The notes beneath the pieces were generated by a model. It worked only from the letters and a program-made list of their open reading frames with translations. It was not told the DNA's origin and ran no database searches. From JASHPR01 sp963739645 (GTDB lineage Bacteria > Actinomycetota > Actinomycetes > Streptosporangiales > Streptosporangiaceae), in NCBI GenBank assembly GCA_963739645.1, contig CAVUBM010000074.1, positions 186,001 to 250,000 of the forward strand: a DNA stretch of 64,000 nucleotides, written 5' to 3'. Shown one piece after another: positions 7,670 through 15,717 of this stretch (its first letter is position 1; the number at the start of each line of letters is the position of its first letter). The translations under genes and the position numbers were made by a program.

Positions 7670-8842
7670 CTAGCGGGATCGCGGGTGACGGACGGACCGG
7701 GACTTCGCGCCGTGCTCGCGCTGAGGGGCCTCGGGCGGTCTCCCCTGGGCCGGCCGGATCGGGGGGATGGGCTTGACCGGACGGGGGCGCGGGCCGGACC
7801 AGAGCGCGGGCACGATGTCGAGGGCGTAGGCCACCGCGTAGGCGGCCTGCTCGTAGTTGACCCGCCAGCCCACGAAGTCCGGCCACGCGTCCTTGGGGTC
7901 GCGCTCGATCGGGAAGTCCACCTTGCGCATCCGCTCGATCGCGTCCAGGAACTCGTCGTAGCTGAGGCTGATGCCCGCGCTCGGGTCGGGTTCGTCCGGG
8001 ACGTCGATGCCCATGGCCCGCGCGACCTCGCGGAAGCAGATGAACCCGCTGCGCAGGCACAGCCGGGCCGGGACCACGGGCGCAGCCTCCGGGGACAGCG
8101 CGAGGAACAGCGCGGCCGAGTCGAGCACGGCCAGCAGCGCGGTCACCCAGGACGACAGCGGCCTGGGTGAGCGGAACCGGACCAGCGGCAGGTAGGTGGT
8201 GTGGCTCTCCGCCACGTCCGCCGCCCAGCGCTCCCACTGCTCGTAGAGACCGGGCAGGGTGTCCAGGGTCGACATGCCCGAGCCCAGCGCGTAGTGGGTG
8301 CGCGCCAGCAGCTCAGGCCCCCAGGACGGGACGCCCCCGCGCGCGTTCAGCAGCGTCACCTCGGTCTCGCGCCGGTTGAACTCCGAGTACAAGGTGGGCA
8401 GGTAGGCGATCTGCAGCGTGAGCGTGATCAGCGCGAAGAAGGCGGCGAGATCGGCGATCGTCTTCTGCGCGGCGCCCAGGGCCGGGTTGGGCCCGAACAC
8501 CGCCGGGCCCGCGGTGTCGAACGCCTCGGCGATGCCGCGAGGCTCGAACGGCCAGAGCAGGAGCGAGAACCCGACGTAGAAGAGGACCAGCCAGCCGACC
8601 AGCTGGACGAGCAGGATCGCGGCCGCCTGGCCGGCGAGTATCCGGTCGCGGACTTTGTGGTCGTCGATGCGGGTGGTCACCATGCGGTAGATGCCGCTCA
8701 CGATCCGGTCCACCCACCGGGTCAGCCAGCTGCCCACCGGCCGGGGCACGATAACGGTCCCGATGACGCTCCGGGCTCCCGTGATCACGAGCAGCGCACC
8801 GATGACGGCCGCGATAACGCGGACGGCCAGCGGCATCACCAT
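7670..8842 (-). CDS. Polytopic membrane protein of unknown function
   Basis: About 390 residues. An N-terminal hydrophobic segment (PLAVRVIAAVIGALLVITG) is followed by a basic stretch, two further helices (LLVQLVGWLVLFYVGFSLLL and DLAAFFALITLTLQIAYLP), and a long soluble C-terminal half with one short hydrophobic patch (ALLAVLDSAALFLAL). The layout resembles actinobacterial proteins of ion-channel-like architecture, but I cannot name a family. AAGGAG lies eight bases before the ATG at 8842; the ATG at 8848 is alternative. First gene of the operon with the metalloprotease, VOC and MmcQ genes. Confidence 0.7.
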   Translation of the reverse strand: MVMPLAVRVIAAVIGALLVITGARSVIGTVIVPRPVGSWLTRWVDRIVSGIYRMVTTRIDDHKVRDRILAGQAAAILLVQLVGWLVLFYVGFSLLLWPFEPRGIAEAFDTAGPAVFGPNPALGAAQKTIADLAAFFALITLTLQIAYLPTLYSEFNRRETEVTLLNARGGVPSWGPELLARTHYALGSGMSTLDTLPGLYEQWERWAADVAESHTTYLPLVRFRSPRPLSSWVTALLAVLDSAALFLALSPEAAPVVPARLCLRSGFICFREVARAMGIDVPDEPDPSAGISLSYDEFLDAIERMRKVDFPIERDPKDAWPDFVGWRVNYEQAAYAVAYALDIVPALWSGPRPRPVKPIPPIRPAQGRPPEAPQREHGAKSRSVRHPRSR

Positions 8843-9042
8843 GGCCATCTCTCCTTCCCGGCCTGCCACCGGTCCGCGAACAGTATCAGCCGGCGCGGGC
8901 GCCGTGGCCCGGAGCGCCCGCCGGCAGCGGACGGTTACGGCCAAGTAGCACTTTGCCAGTGCTTTGCATGGAGTCCCGCAGTGCGGGTAGTTGAGGGCGC
9001 GCAGGTGTCCACACCCTCCGCCTGCAGAGGGAAGTGATCTGA

Positions 9043-9822
9043 ATGAACGGGATGCTGCGGGTTCCGCGGAGCCGAGGCGCGCTCAGCGGCTTGCTGCTGG
9101 TCCTGCTGGGCGCGTGGGGGGCTCTGATCCCCTTTATCGGCCCGTACTTCCACTACGCCTACACCCCGGACAGCGCCTGGATCTACACCACCGGCCGTTT
9201 CTGGCTGGAGATCCTGCCCGGGTGCACCACGGCGATCGGCGGCCTGATCGTGCTGGCCAGCTCCAGCCGGCCGTTCGCCATCTTCGGCGCCTGGCTGGCG
9301 GCAGTGAGCGGCGCCTGGTTCGCGCTCGGTAGCGTGCTCGCGCCGATATGGGGCACCTCTGGCCTAAGCATGAGCGCCGGGACGCCGGTAGGCGGGACCA
9401 TCCACCGCGCGCTGGAGCAGACCGGGTTCTTCACCGGGCTCGGCATTGTCATCGTGCTGCTGGCCGGCATGGCGCTGGGCCGCTTCTCCGTGATCGGGGT
9501 CAGGGAGACCAGGCAGGCCGAGCGGGCCGCGAAGGCCCGCGCCGAGCGGGAGGCCGCCGCGCAGGAGACTGCGCCCAGGACCGAGCCCGTGACCACTGGC
9601 CCGGACGCTCCGGCCAGCACCGCGCCGAAGGCGCCAGCCAGCACCGCGCCGAAGGCGCCAGCCGGCACCGAGCCGACGACCCCCGTGGCCACCCAGCCGA
9701 ACGCCACGACCGGGCCCCGGAGGTTCGTCCCCGGCCGCAAGACATCCGCGGACACCGGCACCACACCGGCGGAGACCAAGCCCGACGACGAGCGGGCGGA
9801 CTCCAGCACAGCAGCGCATTAG
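9043..9822 (+). CDS. Four-helix membrane protein with Pro/Thr/Ala-rich tail
   Basis: A 259-residue protein. Residues 1-150 hold four hydrophobic segments with the pattern GALIPFIGPYFHYAYTPD then GRFWLEILPG, recognisable as a conserved actinomycete membrane protein without assigned function. The C-terminal ~100 residues are hydrophilic, coiled at first (RQAERAAKARAEREAAA), then low-complexity with two exact APASTAPK repeats. The tail is probably cytoplasmic and disordered. It is divergent from the operon at 8842-6327; a hairpin follows the stop. Confidence 0.75.
   Translation: MNGMLRVPRSRGALSGLLLVLLGAWGALIPFIGPYFHYAYTPDSAWIYTTGRFWLEILPGCTTAIGGLIVLASSSRPFAIFGAWLAAVSGAWFALGSVLAPIWGTSGLSMSAGTPVGGTIHRALEQTGFFTGLGIVIVLLAGMALGRFSVIGVRETRQAERAAKARAEREAAAQETAPRTEPVTTGPDAPASTAPKAPASTAPKAPAGTEPTTPVATQPNATTGPRRFVPGRKTSADTGTTPAETKPDDERADSSTAAH
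9613..9660 (+). repeat. 24-bp exact tandem duplication in coding sequence
   Basis: Positions 9613-9636 and 9637-9660 are identical 24-mers that keep frame and encode the eight-residue unit ASTAPKAP twice in the disordered tail of the membrane protein. A partial third unit follows (GTEPTTP). Likely slippage-prone. Confidence 0.85.
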
Positions 9823-9833
9823 CGCACAGCTGG

Positions 9834-9866
9834 GCGCGTCGACGGTACCGCCCACCGTCGGCGCGC
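9834..9866 (+). terminator. Hairpin terminator-like structure after the membrane protein gene
   Basis: GCGCGTCGACGGT (9834-9846) pairs with ACCGTCGGCGCGC (9854-9866) around a 7-base loop, giving 13 pairs including one G-U. It begins 12 bases after the stop at 9822. There is no clear T-tract, as is common in GC-rich actinobacteria. Confidence 0.65.
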
Positions 9867-9917
9867 CCGCCCCCGGCATCCCGCGTCCCTAGTGAATCCC
9901 GCGCCCCTAGCGAGCGG

Positions 9918-10637
9918 ATGAATCCCATGAAACAGACCAGGCCCATGGGCCTCGACCCAGGTCCTCCCGACCGGCAGTTAATCCGCACGCGCAGCGGGCT
10001 GGTCGGCAAGCTGATCGCGCTGGCGGCAGCCATCGCCGTGGTCATCGCCGCACTGCTCGTGCTGTCCGCGGTGCACGTCCTGCCGCAGCTCAGGAACCCG
10101 TTCCGGGAGACCACCACCGACCGCAACGGACCGGTGCTGCTCAAGTCCATCACGGCGCTGAGCCGCTACGAGGCGGCCAGCGGCTCGTTCCAGGTAGTGG
10201 TGGACCTGTCCAAGCGCACCGCGTTCCTGCCGTCCTTCCTCGAGGGCAGCGACACGCTGTTCATCGCGCAGGGCAGCGACATCGCGTTCGTCAACTTCTC
10301 CGGGCTGACCGGGAAGGCGGTCCAGGTCTCGCCCGACCGCACCGCGGTCACCGTCCGCCTGCCCGGCGCTCAGCTCGAGCCCGCGACCCTGAACGTCAGG
10401 CAGTCCTACGTCTACGCCCAGCAGCAGGGGCTGCTGAACCGGGTCGGGAACTTCTTCTCCGGCAACCCGAACAGCCAGCAGCAGGTCTACATCCTGGCCC
10501 AGCAGAAGATCCAGAACGCCGCCCGGCAGAGCCAGCTGCGCGCCGAGGCCGAGAAGAACACCAGGAGCATGCTCGAGGGGATGCTGCGCTCACTGGGGTT
10601 CAGCCAGGTCAGTGTGACCTTCGCCCGTGCTGCCTAG
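9918..10637 (+). CDS. DUF4230 domain-containing membrane-anchored protein
   Basis: A 239-residue protein with one N-terminal membrane helix (LIALAAAIAVVIAALLVLSA) followed by an extracytoplasmic domain. The domain has the features I associate with DUF4230: VLLKSITALSRYEAASGSFQVVVDL, then SDTLFIAQGSDIAFVNFSGL and a C-terminal helix-rich part ending EGMLRSLGFSQVSVTF. Two ATGs (9918, 9927) are possible starts and neither has a strong ribosome site. Domain function is unknown; it may interact with the envelope. Confidence 0.8.
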   Translation: MNPMKQTRPMGLDPGPPDRQLIRTRSGLVGKLIALAAAIAVVIAALLVLSAVHVLPQLRNPFRETTTDRNGPVLLKSITALSRYEAASGSFQVVVDLSKRTAFLPSFLEGSDTLFIAQGSDIAFVNFSGLTGKAVQVSPDRTAVTVRLPGAQLEPATLNVRQSYVYAQQQGLLNRVGNFFSGNPNSQQQVYILAQQKIQNAARQSQLRAEAEKNTRSMLEGMLRSLGFSQVSVTFARAA

Positions 10638-10748
10638 CGCACCTCAGTCCCGCACTGCGACGGGGCGGATGGGCGGCTGAGCGCCGGCGTGTGCGGGTGT
10701 CCCGCCCACGCCGTGAGCCGGTGCGGGCAAAGGCTAGGCTGCTCCGGA

Positions 10749-11552
10749 ATGAGCGAAGGCGAGCTGCTGACCGGCGATGGCGTCACCCAGGGGATCGTGC
10801 GGATCGGGGACACCGTGCGGCGGCCGCTGCGGCCGTTCAGCCTGACCGTGCAGGCGTACCTGGCCCACCTGCGCGACGCCGGGTTCACCGGCGCGCCCCT
10901 TCCGTTCGGCGTCGACGAGCAGGGGCGCGAGATGCTGTCGTTCGTCCCCGGTGACGTGCCGCGCAACCCGCTGCCGCCGGAGACGGCGGGCGACGACGTG
11001 CTCGTCGCCCTGGCCCGGCTGATCCGTGCGCTGCACGAGGCGTCGACCGGGTGGGCGCCGCCGCCCGACGCGGTGTGGGGCGGGACGCCGGCCAACGTGG
11101 GACAGATCAGTCTGCGGGCCGAGCTGGTCAGCCACCGCGACTACTACCCGGGCAATGTGGTCTTCCGCGACGGGCTGCCCGCCGCGCTGATCGACTTCGA
11201 CCTGGCCATGCCGACCACCCGGCTCTACGACATCGCGAACGCGTTGTGGTACTGGGCGCCGCTGCGCGATCCGCGGGACCGGGCGCCCGCGTTCGCGGAC
11301 GCCGACATCCCGCACCGGGTCGCGGTGTTCGCGGACGCCTACGGCATGACGGCGCGGCATCGCGCGGAGCTGGCGCCGTTCGCCGTCGACATGGCGCGCC
11401 GCTATCACGAGGATTCCCGCGCCTCGGCCGAGCTGGACCCGGTGTTCCGCAGGCTATGGGAGGACGGCGCCAAGGACGAGCTGCCGCGCGCCGAGGCGTG
11501 GCTGCGCGAGGCGGCCCCGGCGATCACCGCTCGCCTCAGCCAGCCGGGCTAG
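10749..11552 (+). CDS. Aminoglycoside phosphotransferase (APH) family kinase
   Basis: A 267-residue protein-kinase-like small-molecule kinase. The catalytic loop SHRDYYPGNVVF supplies the aspartate and asparagine, and ALIDFDLAMPTTRLYDIA gives the metal-binding aspartate. The N-lobe is compact (LLTGDGVTQGIVRIGDTVRRP). The catalytic loop has HRDYYPGN where the APH consensus is HGDLHPGN. Substrates in this family include aminoglycosides, homoserine, choline and hydroxyurea derivatives, so no drug resistance should be assumed. The ATG at 10749 is preferred over an upstream in-frame start that would add a Cys-rich, non-homologous extension. Confidence 0.82.
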   Translation: MSEGELLTGDGVTQGIVRIGDTVRRPLRPFSLTVQAYLAHLRDAGFTGAPLPFGVDEQGREMLSFVPGDVPRNPLPPETAGDDVLVALARLIRALHEASTGWAPPPDAVWGGTPANVGQISLRAELVSHRDYYPGNVVFRDGLPAALIDFDLAMPTTRLYDIANALWYWAPLRDPRDRAPAFADADIPHRVAVFADAYGMTARHRAELAPFAVDMARRYHEDSRASAELDPVFRRLWEDGAKDELPRAEAWLREAAPAITARLSQPG

Positions 11553-11618
11553 GCCGGCCCCGGCGCCACCTGGAGCTAGCCCGGCGCTGTCCGCCGTGCT
11601 TGGCGCGGGACCTGGCTG

Positions 11619-12368
11619 TCAGGTGCGGAGGTAGGAGGCACCGTTGACGTCGAGGATGGCGCCGCTGGCCCACTCGGCCTGGGGTGAGGCCAGGTACAGC
11701 ACGGCGGCCGCGATCTCCTCGGCCTCGGCGATCCGGCCGAACGGGCTGTCGGCCCGGATCGCGTCGCCGTCCGGGCCGGCCAGGTACTCGGCGGCCATGT
11801 CGGTGGCGACGTACCCCGGGGCCACGGTGGCGACCGCGATGCCGTGCGGGGCCAGCGCCTTGGCCAGGGACTGGCCGAAGGAGTTCAGGCCGGCCTTGCT
11901 GGCCCCGTAGGCCGGGTGGCGGGGCTCGCCGCGGAAGGCGCCGCGGGACGAGACGTTGACGATGCGCCCCCCGCCTCCGCGGATCATGTGCTGCACCGCG
12001 CACCAGGTCACGTTCGCGGCGCCGGTCAGGTTGACCGCGAGGGTTTCCTGCCAGGCGGCCTGCCACTGCTCGTACGAGACCTCGGCGACCGGGTGCCAGA
12101 GGTACACCCCGGCGTTGTTGACCAGGACGTCCAGGCCGCCCAGGGTCTCGCAGGCCTGGTCCACCATGCGGCGCACCGCGTCCGGGTCGGCCAGGTCGGC
12201 CTGCACCACCGCGTGCCCGCTGCCGGGCAGCCAGGGCGGCACGTCAGGCAGGGCAGCCCGGCCGCTGTGGTGCACCGCCACCCGGTCGCCCTGCTCGGCG
12301 AACGCCTGCGCGATGGCGCGGCCGATACCGCGTGAGGCCCCGGTTACCAAGATCGCTCGCTCGGTCAT
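11619..12368 (-). CDS. SDR family NAD(P)-dependent oxidoreductase
   Basis: A classical short-chain dehydrogenase of 249 residues: the cofactor motif TGASRGIG at residues 10-17, NNAG at 84-87, the catalytic Ser of NVSSRG near 140, and Tyr154/Lys158 in YGASK. The end AILDVNGASYLRT fits FabG-like members. It converges with the kinase gene and is divergent from the NCS1 permease. Substrate unknown. Confidence 0.9.
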   Translation of the reverse strand: MTERAILVTGASRGIGRAIAQAFAEQGDRVAVHHSGRAALPDVPPWLPGSGHAVVQADLADPDAVRRMVDQACETLGGLDVLVNNAGVYLWHPVAEVSYEQWQAAWQETLAVNLTGAANVTWCAVQHMIRGGGGRIVNVSSRGAFRGEPRHPAYGASKAGLNSFGQSLAKALAPHGIAVATVAPGYVATDMAAEYLAGPDGDAIRADSPFGRIAEAEEIAAAVLYLASPQAEWASGAILDVNGASYLRT

Positions 12369-12492
12369 CTGCTGACCTTAACCGGACGGCCGGCACCGGG
12401 AATCTGCCGGGGCGGTGGCTTGCTACCGATTGAGCGGGAATGACGTCATCCGGGAGAATGACCCCGCGCGACGCAACACGAAGGGACACGTG

Positions 12493-13995
12493 ATGGCTGA
12501 CAGTCTGCGTGCCGAGCGCACGACCACGGCGGGCCAGGCCAGCCCCCTGCAGATCGAGACAAACGGCATCAACGTCATATCCGACGCAGAACGCAAAGGT
12601 CGCCCGCGCAGCCTCTTCTGGCCCTGGTTCGCCGCCAACGTCTCGGTCCTGGGCCTGAGCTACGGCTCGTTCGTGCTGGGCTTCGGGATCTCGTTCTGGC
12701 AGTCGGTGATCGTGGGCGTGGTCGGCATCGTGGTCTCGTTCCTGTTCTGCGGGTTCATCGCGGTGGCGGGCAAGCGCGGGTCGGCGCCGACCATGGTGCT
12801 CAGCCGGGCCGCGTTCGGGGTGCGCGGCAACAAGCTGCCCGCGGTGATCTCCTGGCTGCTCACGGTCGGCTGGGAGACCGTGCTGATCATTCTCGCCACG
12901 CTGGCCACGGCCACGGTGTTCCAGCGCCTCGGCGTGGGCGGTGGCACCGGGACCGAGATCATCGCGCTGATCGTGGTGGCCGCGCTGACCGTGGGCGGCG
13001 GGGTCATGGGCTTCGACCTGATCATGCGGATGCAGACGGTGATCACGGTCGTGACCGGGGTGCTGACGGTCGTGTTCATGGGGCTGGTGGCCAGTCACAT
13101 CCACTGGCACACGGTGTCCGCGATCCCGTCCGGCGACGCGGAGAAGCTGATCGGGGCGCTGGTGTTCGTGATGACCGGCTTCGGGCTGGGCTGGGTCAAC
13201 GCCGCGGCCGACTACTCGCGCTACCTGCCCAGGAGCTCGTCGAGCCGGGGCGTGATCGGCTGGACCACGTTCGGCTCGGCGGTGGCCCCGATCGTGCTGA
13301 TCATCTTCGGCCTGCTGCTGGCGGGCTCGTCGACGAGCCTGGCCACCGCGATCGGCGCGAACCCGATCGGGGCGCTGGCCGCGCTGCTGCCCACCTGGTT
13401 CCTGGTGCCGTTCGCGATCGTGGCCGTGCTCGGGCTGGTCGGCGGGTCGGTGCTGGACATCTACTCCTCCGGCCTGGCCCTGCTCACCGCCGGGCTGCGG
13501 GTGCCGCGCTTCGTGGCCGCGCTGATCGACGGGGTCGTCATGATCGGCGGAACGGTCTACGTGGTGTTCTTCGCCAGCAACTTCGTGGGCCAGTTCGAGG
13601 GGTTCCTGATCACGCTCGGGGTCCCGATCGCCGCCTGGGCCGGCATCATGCTGGCCGACATCGCCCTGCGGCACCGCGACTACGCCGAGCCCGAGCTGTA
13701 CAACCCGCGCGGCCGGTACGGCGACATCCGGTGGTTCCCGATCGGGGTGATCGTGGTCAGCACGGTCCTGGGCTGGGGCCTGGTCACCAACACCGCGGCG
13801 AGCTGGCTGACCTGGCAGGGTTACCTGCTCGGGCCGTTCGGTCTGGGCGGCAAGACCGGGGCCTGGGCGTTCGCCAACCTCGGTGTGCTGCTGGCCCTGG
13901 CGCTCGGCTTCGTGGCCACGCTCATCTTCAGCCGGTCCGCGGTGCGGGCCCAGGAGGCGGCGCCGCTGCTCGAGCCGGCCGCGTCCGCGGCATGA
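12493..13995 (+). CDS. NCS1 family cytosine/purine/uracil-type permease
   Basis: A 500-residue transporter with about twelve membrane helices. The N-terminus SDAERKGRPRSLFWPWFAANVS and helix 1 GLSYGSFVLGFGISFWQS match the nucleobase-cation-symport-1 family (CodB-like). GFGLGWVNAAADYSRYLPR is the diagnostic conserved stretch in helix 6. The ATG at 12493 has AAGGGAC upstream; longer in-frame starts lack support. It opens an operon with a cysteine hydrolase (ATGA overlap), an ADP-ribosylglycohydrolase and a PfkB kinase, so the imported compound is probably a base or nucleoside consumed by those enzymes. Confidence 0.9.
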   Translation: MADSLRAERTTTAGQASPLQIETNGINVISDAERKGRPRSLFWPWFAANVSVLGLSYGSFVLGFGISFWQSVIVGVVGIVVSFLFCGFIAVAGKRGSAPTMVLSRAAFGVRGNKLPAVISWLLTVGWETVLIILATLATATVFQRLGVGGGTGTEIIALIVVAALTVGGGVMGFDLIMRMQTVITVVTGVLTVVFMGLVASHIHWHTVSAIPSGDAEKLIGALVFVMTGFGLGWVNAAADYSRYLPRSSSSRGVIGWTTFGSAVAPIVLIIFGLLLAGSSTSLATAIGANPIGALAALLPTWFLVPFAIVAVLGLVGGSVLDIYSSGLALLTAGLRVPRFVAALIDGVVMIGGTVYVVFFASNFVGQFEGFLITLGVPIAAWAGIMLADIALRHRDYAEPELYNPRGRYGDIRWFPIGVIVVSTVLGWGLVTNTAASWLTWQGYLLGPFGLGGKTGAWAFANLGVLLALALGFVATLIFSRSAVRAQEAAPLLEPAASAA

Positions 13996-14546
13996 CCGCG
14001 CCAGCGGCGGTGCCGCCGTGGCTGGCGGTCATCGACATGCAGCGGGTGTTCGCCGAGCGGGACAGCGGCTGGTTCACGCCCCGGTTCGCCGAGGTCGTCG
14101 GGCCGATCCGCCAGCTGGTCGAGGCGTTCGGGCCCCGGGTCACGTTCACCCGGTTCGTGGCGCCGCAGACCCCGACCGGGGCGTGGCGGCGGTACTACGA
14201 CCAGTGGCCGTTCGCGCTGCAGCCGCCCGACGCGGCCATCTACCAGCTGGTCGACGACTTCGCCGATCCGGGCCCGACGCTGGACGCGACGACGTTCGGC
14301 AAGTGGGGCCCGCGGCTCGAAGCCCGGGTGGGCGACAGCGGGCTGGTGCTCGCGGGCGTGTCCACGGACTGCTGCGTGCTGTCGACCGCGGTGGCCGCGG
14401 CCGACGCCGGGGTCGCGGTCCAGGTCGTCGGCGACGCCTGCGCCGGGGTGAACGACGAGACCCACGAGCAGGCCCTGGCCGTCATGCGCCTGTACAGCCC
14501 GCTGATCGAGGTGGTCCGCCTGGCCGACGTGCTGCCCGGGCGATGA
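13992..14546 (+). CDS. Isochorismatase-like cysteine hydrolase
   Basis: A 184-residue member of the isochorismatase-like fold with the amidase-type triad: Asp15 in AVIDMQRVF, Lys104 in TTFGKWGP, and Cys128 in STDCCVLST. Such enzymes hydrolyse amides such as nicotinamide, ureidoacrylate or carbamoyl-sarcosine. The start overlaps the permease stop (ATGA), so the enzyme should act on something related to the permease substrate. Ends 40 bases before the ADP-ribosylglycohydrolase. Confidence 0.87.
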   Translation: MTAPAAVPPWLAVIDMQRVFAERDSGWFTPRFAEVVGPIRQLVEAFGPRVTFTRFVAPQTPTGAWRRYYDQWPFALQPPDAAIYQLVDDFADPGPTLDATTFGKWGPRLEARVGDSGLVLAGVSTDCCVLSTAVAAADAGVAVQVVGDACAGVNDETHEQALAVMRLYSPLIEVVRLADVLPGR

Positions 14547-14586
14547 CCGGGCCTGGCGGGCGGCGGGTGGCGGCGGACGTTGCGTA

Positions 14587-15717
14587 ATGGATGAAAGCAG
14601 AGCCCTCGGGGCGCTGTACGGGCTGGCCGTGGGGGACGCGCTCGGGATGCCCACGCAGTCGCTGCCGCGGGCGCGGATCGTGGCCGCCTACGGCGGGCTG
14701 GTCACTACCTTCGAGCCCGCGCCGCCCGATCACCCGCTCGCGGCCGGGCTGCCCGCCGGGTCGGTCACCGACGACACCGAGCAGGCGCTGCTGCTGGCCC
14801 GGCTGCTGATCGAGGGCGGCGGCCGGGTCGACCCGGCCGAGCTGGCCCGGCGGCTGCTCGGGTGGGAGCGGTCGATGCGGGAGCGGGGCTCGCTCGACCT
14901 GCTCGGCCCGTCCACCCGGCGGGCCATCGCCGAGCTGCTGGCTGGCGCGGACATCGACCTGGCGGGCCGGCTCGGGGCCACCAACGGCGCGGCCATGCGG
15001 ATCGCGCCGGTCGGCATCGCCAGCCCCGGCGCGGATCTTGGGCTCCTGGTCGACCGCGTGGTCGAGGCCAGCCTGGTTACGCACAACACCGGCGTCGCCC
15101 TGGCCGGCGCGGCCGCGGTGGCGGCCGCGGTCAGCGCGGGGATCGACGGGGCCACGGTCGCCGAGGCCACCCGGCAGGCCGCCGCGGCCGCGGAGCTCGC
15201 CGCCGGGCGCGGGCACTGGGTGGCGGCGGCCGATGTCGGCGCCCGGATCGGCTGGGCCGCAGACCTGGCCGCCGGGCTGTCCCCGGACGCGGCCGCGTCG
15301 GCGGTGAGCACGCTGGTCGGGACCAGCCTGGCCGCGCAGGAGTCGGTCCCGGCCGCGTTCGCGGTGCTCGCGGCCTGCCCGGACGATCCCTGGCTGGCGT
15401 GCCGGCTGGCCGCCTCCGTGGGCGGCGACTGCGACACGATCGCCGCGATGGCCGGCGCCATCGGCGGGGCGTGTCACGGGGTGGCGGGCTTTCCCGCTGC
15501 CGCGCGCCGCACCGTCGACCAGGTGAATGACCTCCACCTGGCCGAGGTCGCCGCCGGCCTGCTCGCGCTCAGGTCGGGCCGTTCGCCCCGGCGGGCCCCG
15601 CAGGGGCGGGCCCCGCAGGAGCGGGCGCGGGCAGGCGCCGGCGCGGCCGTTCGGCCGGCTGCTGCACCTCGGCAACGTGGTCATCGACGTGGTGCTGGAC
15701 GTCGGCCGCCTCCCTGA
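14587..15717 (+). CDS. ADP-ribosylglycohydrolase family protein
   Basis: A 376-residue DraG-like N-glycosidase. Metal and substrate motifs are in order: GLAVGDALGMPTQ, GSVTDDTEQALLLAR, ATNGAAMRIAPVGI and VGGDCDTIAAMAGAIGG. The family removes ADP-ribose from proteins or nucleosides, and some relatives cleave N-ribosides. Homology ends near residue 335 (LLALRSGR). The last ~40 Arg/Pro-rich residues run out of frame over the start of the PfkB gene, through a 15-bp tandem repeat. The neighbours suggest a metabolic N-ribosyl hydrolase rather than a protein de-modifier; that is inference. Confidence 0.87.
   Translation: MDESRALGALYGLAVGDALGMPTQSLPRARIVAAYGGLVTTFEPAPPDHPLAAGLPAGSVTDDTEQALLLARLLIEGGGRVDPAELARRLLGWERSMRERGSLDLLGPSTRRAIAELLAGADIDLAGRLGATNGAAMRIAPVGIASPGADLGLLVDRVVEASLVTHNTGVALAGAAAVAAAVSAGIDGATVAEATRQAAAAAELAAGRGHWVAAADVGARIGWAADLAAGLSPDAAASAVSTLVGTSLAAQESVPAAFAVLAACPDDPWLACRLAASVGGDCDTIAAMAGAIGGACHGVAGFPAAARRTVDQVNDLHLAEVAAGLLALRSGRSPRRAPQGRAPQERARAGAGAAVRPAAAPRQRGHRRGAGRRPPP

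Noticed and set aside
10749..11552. Aminoglycoside resistance gene
   Set aside because: Only the general APH kinase fold is visible; the family has many non-resistance members and no resistance context exists.
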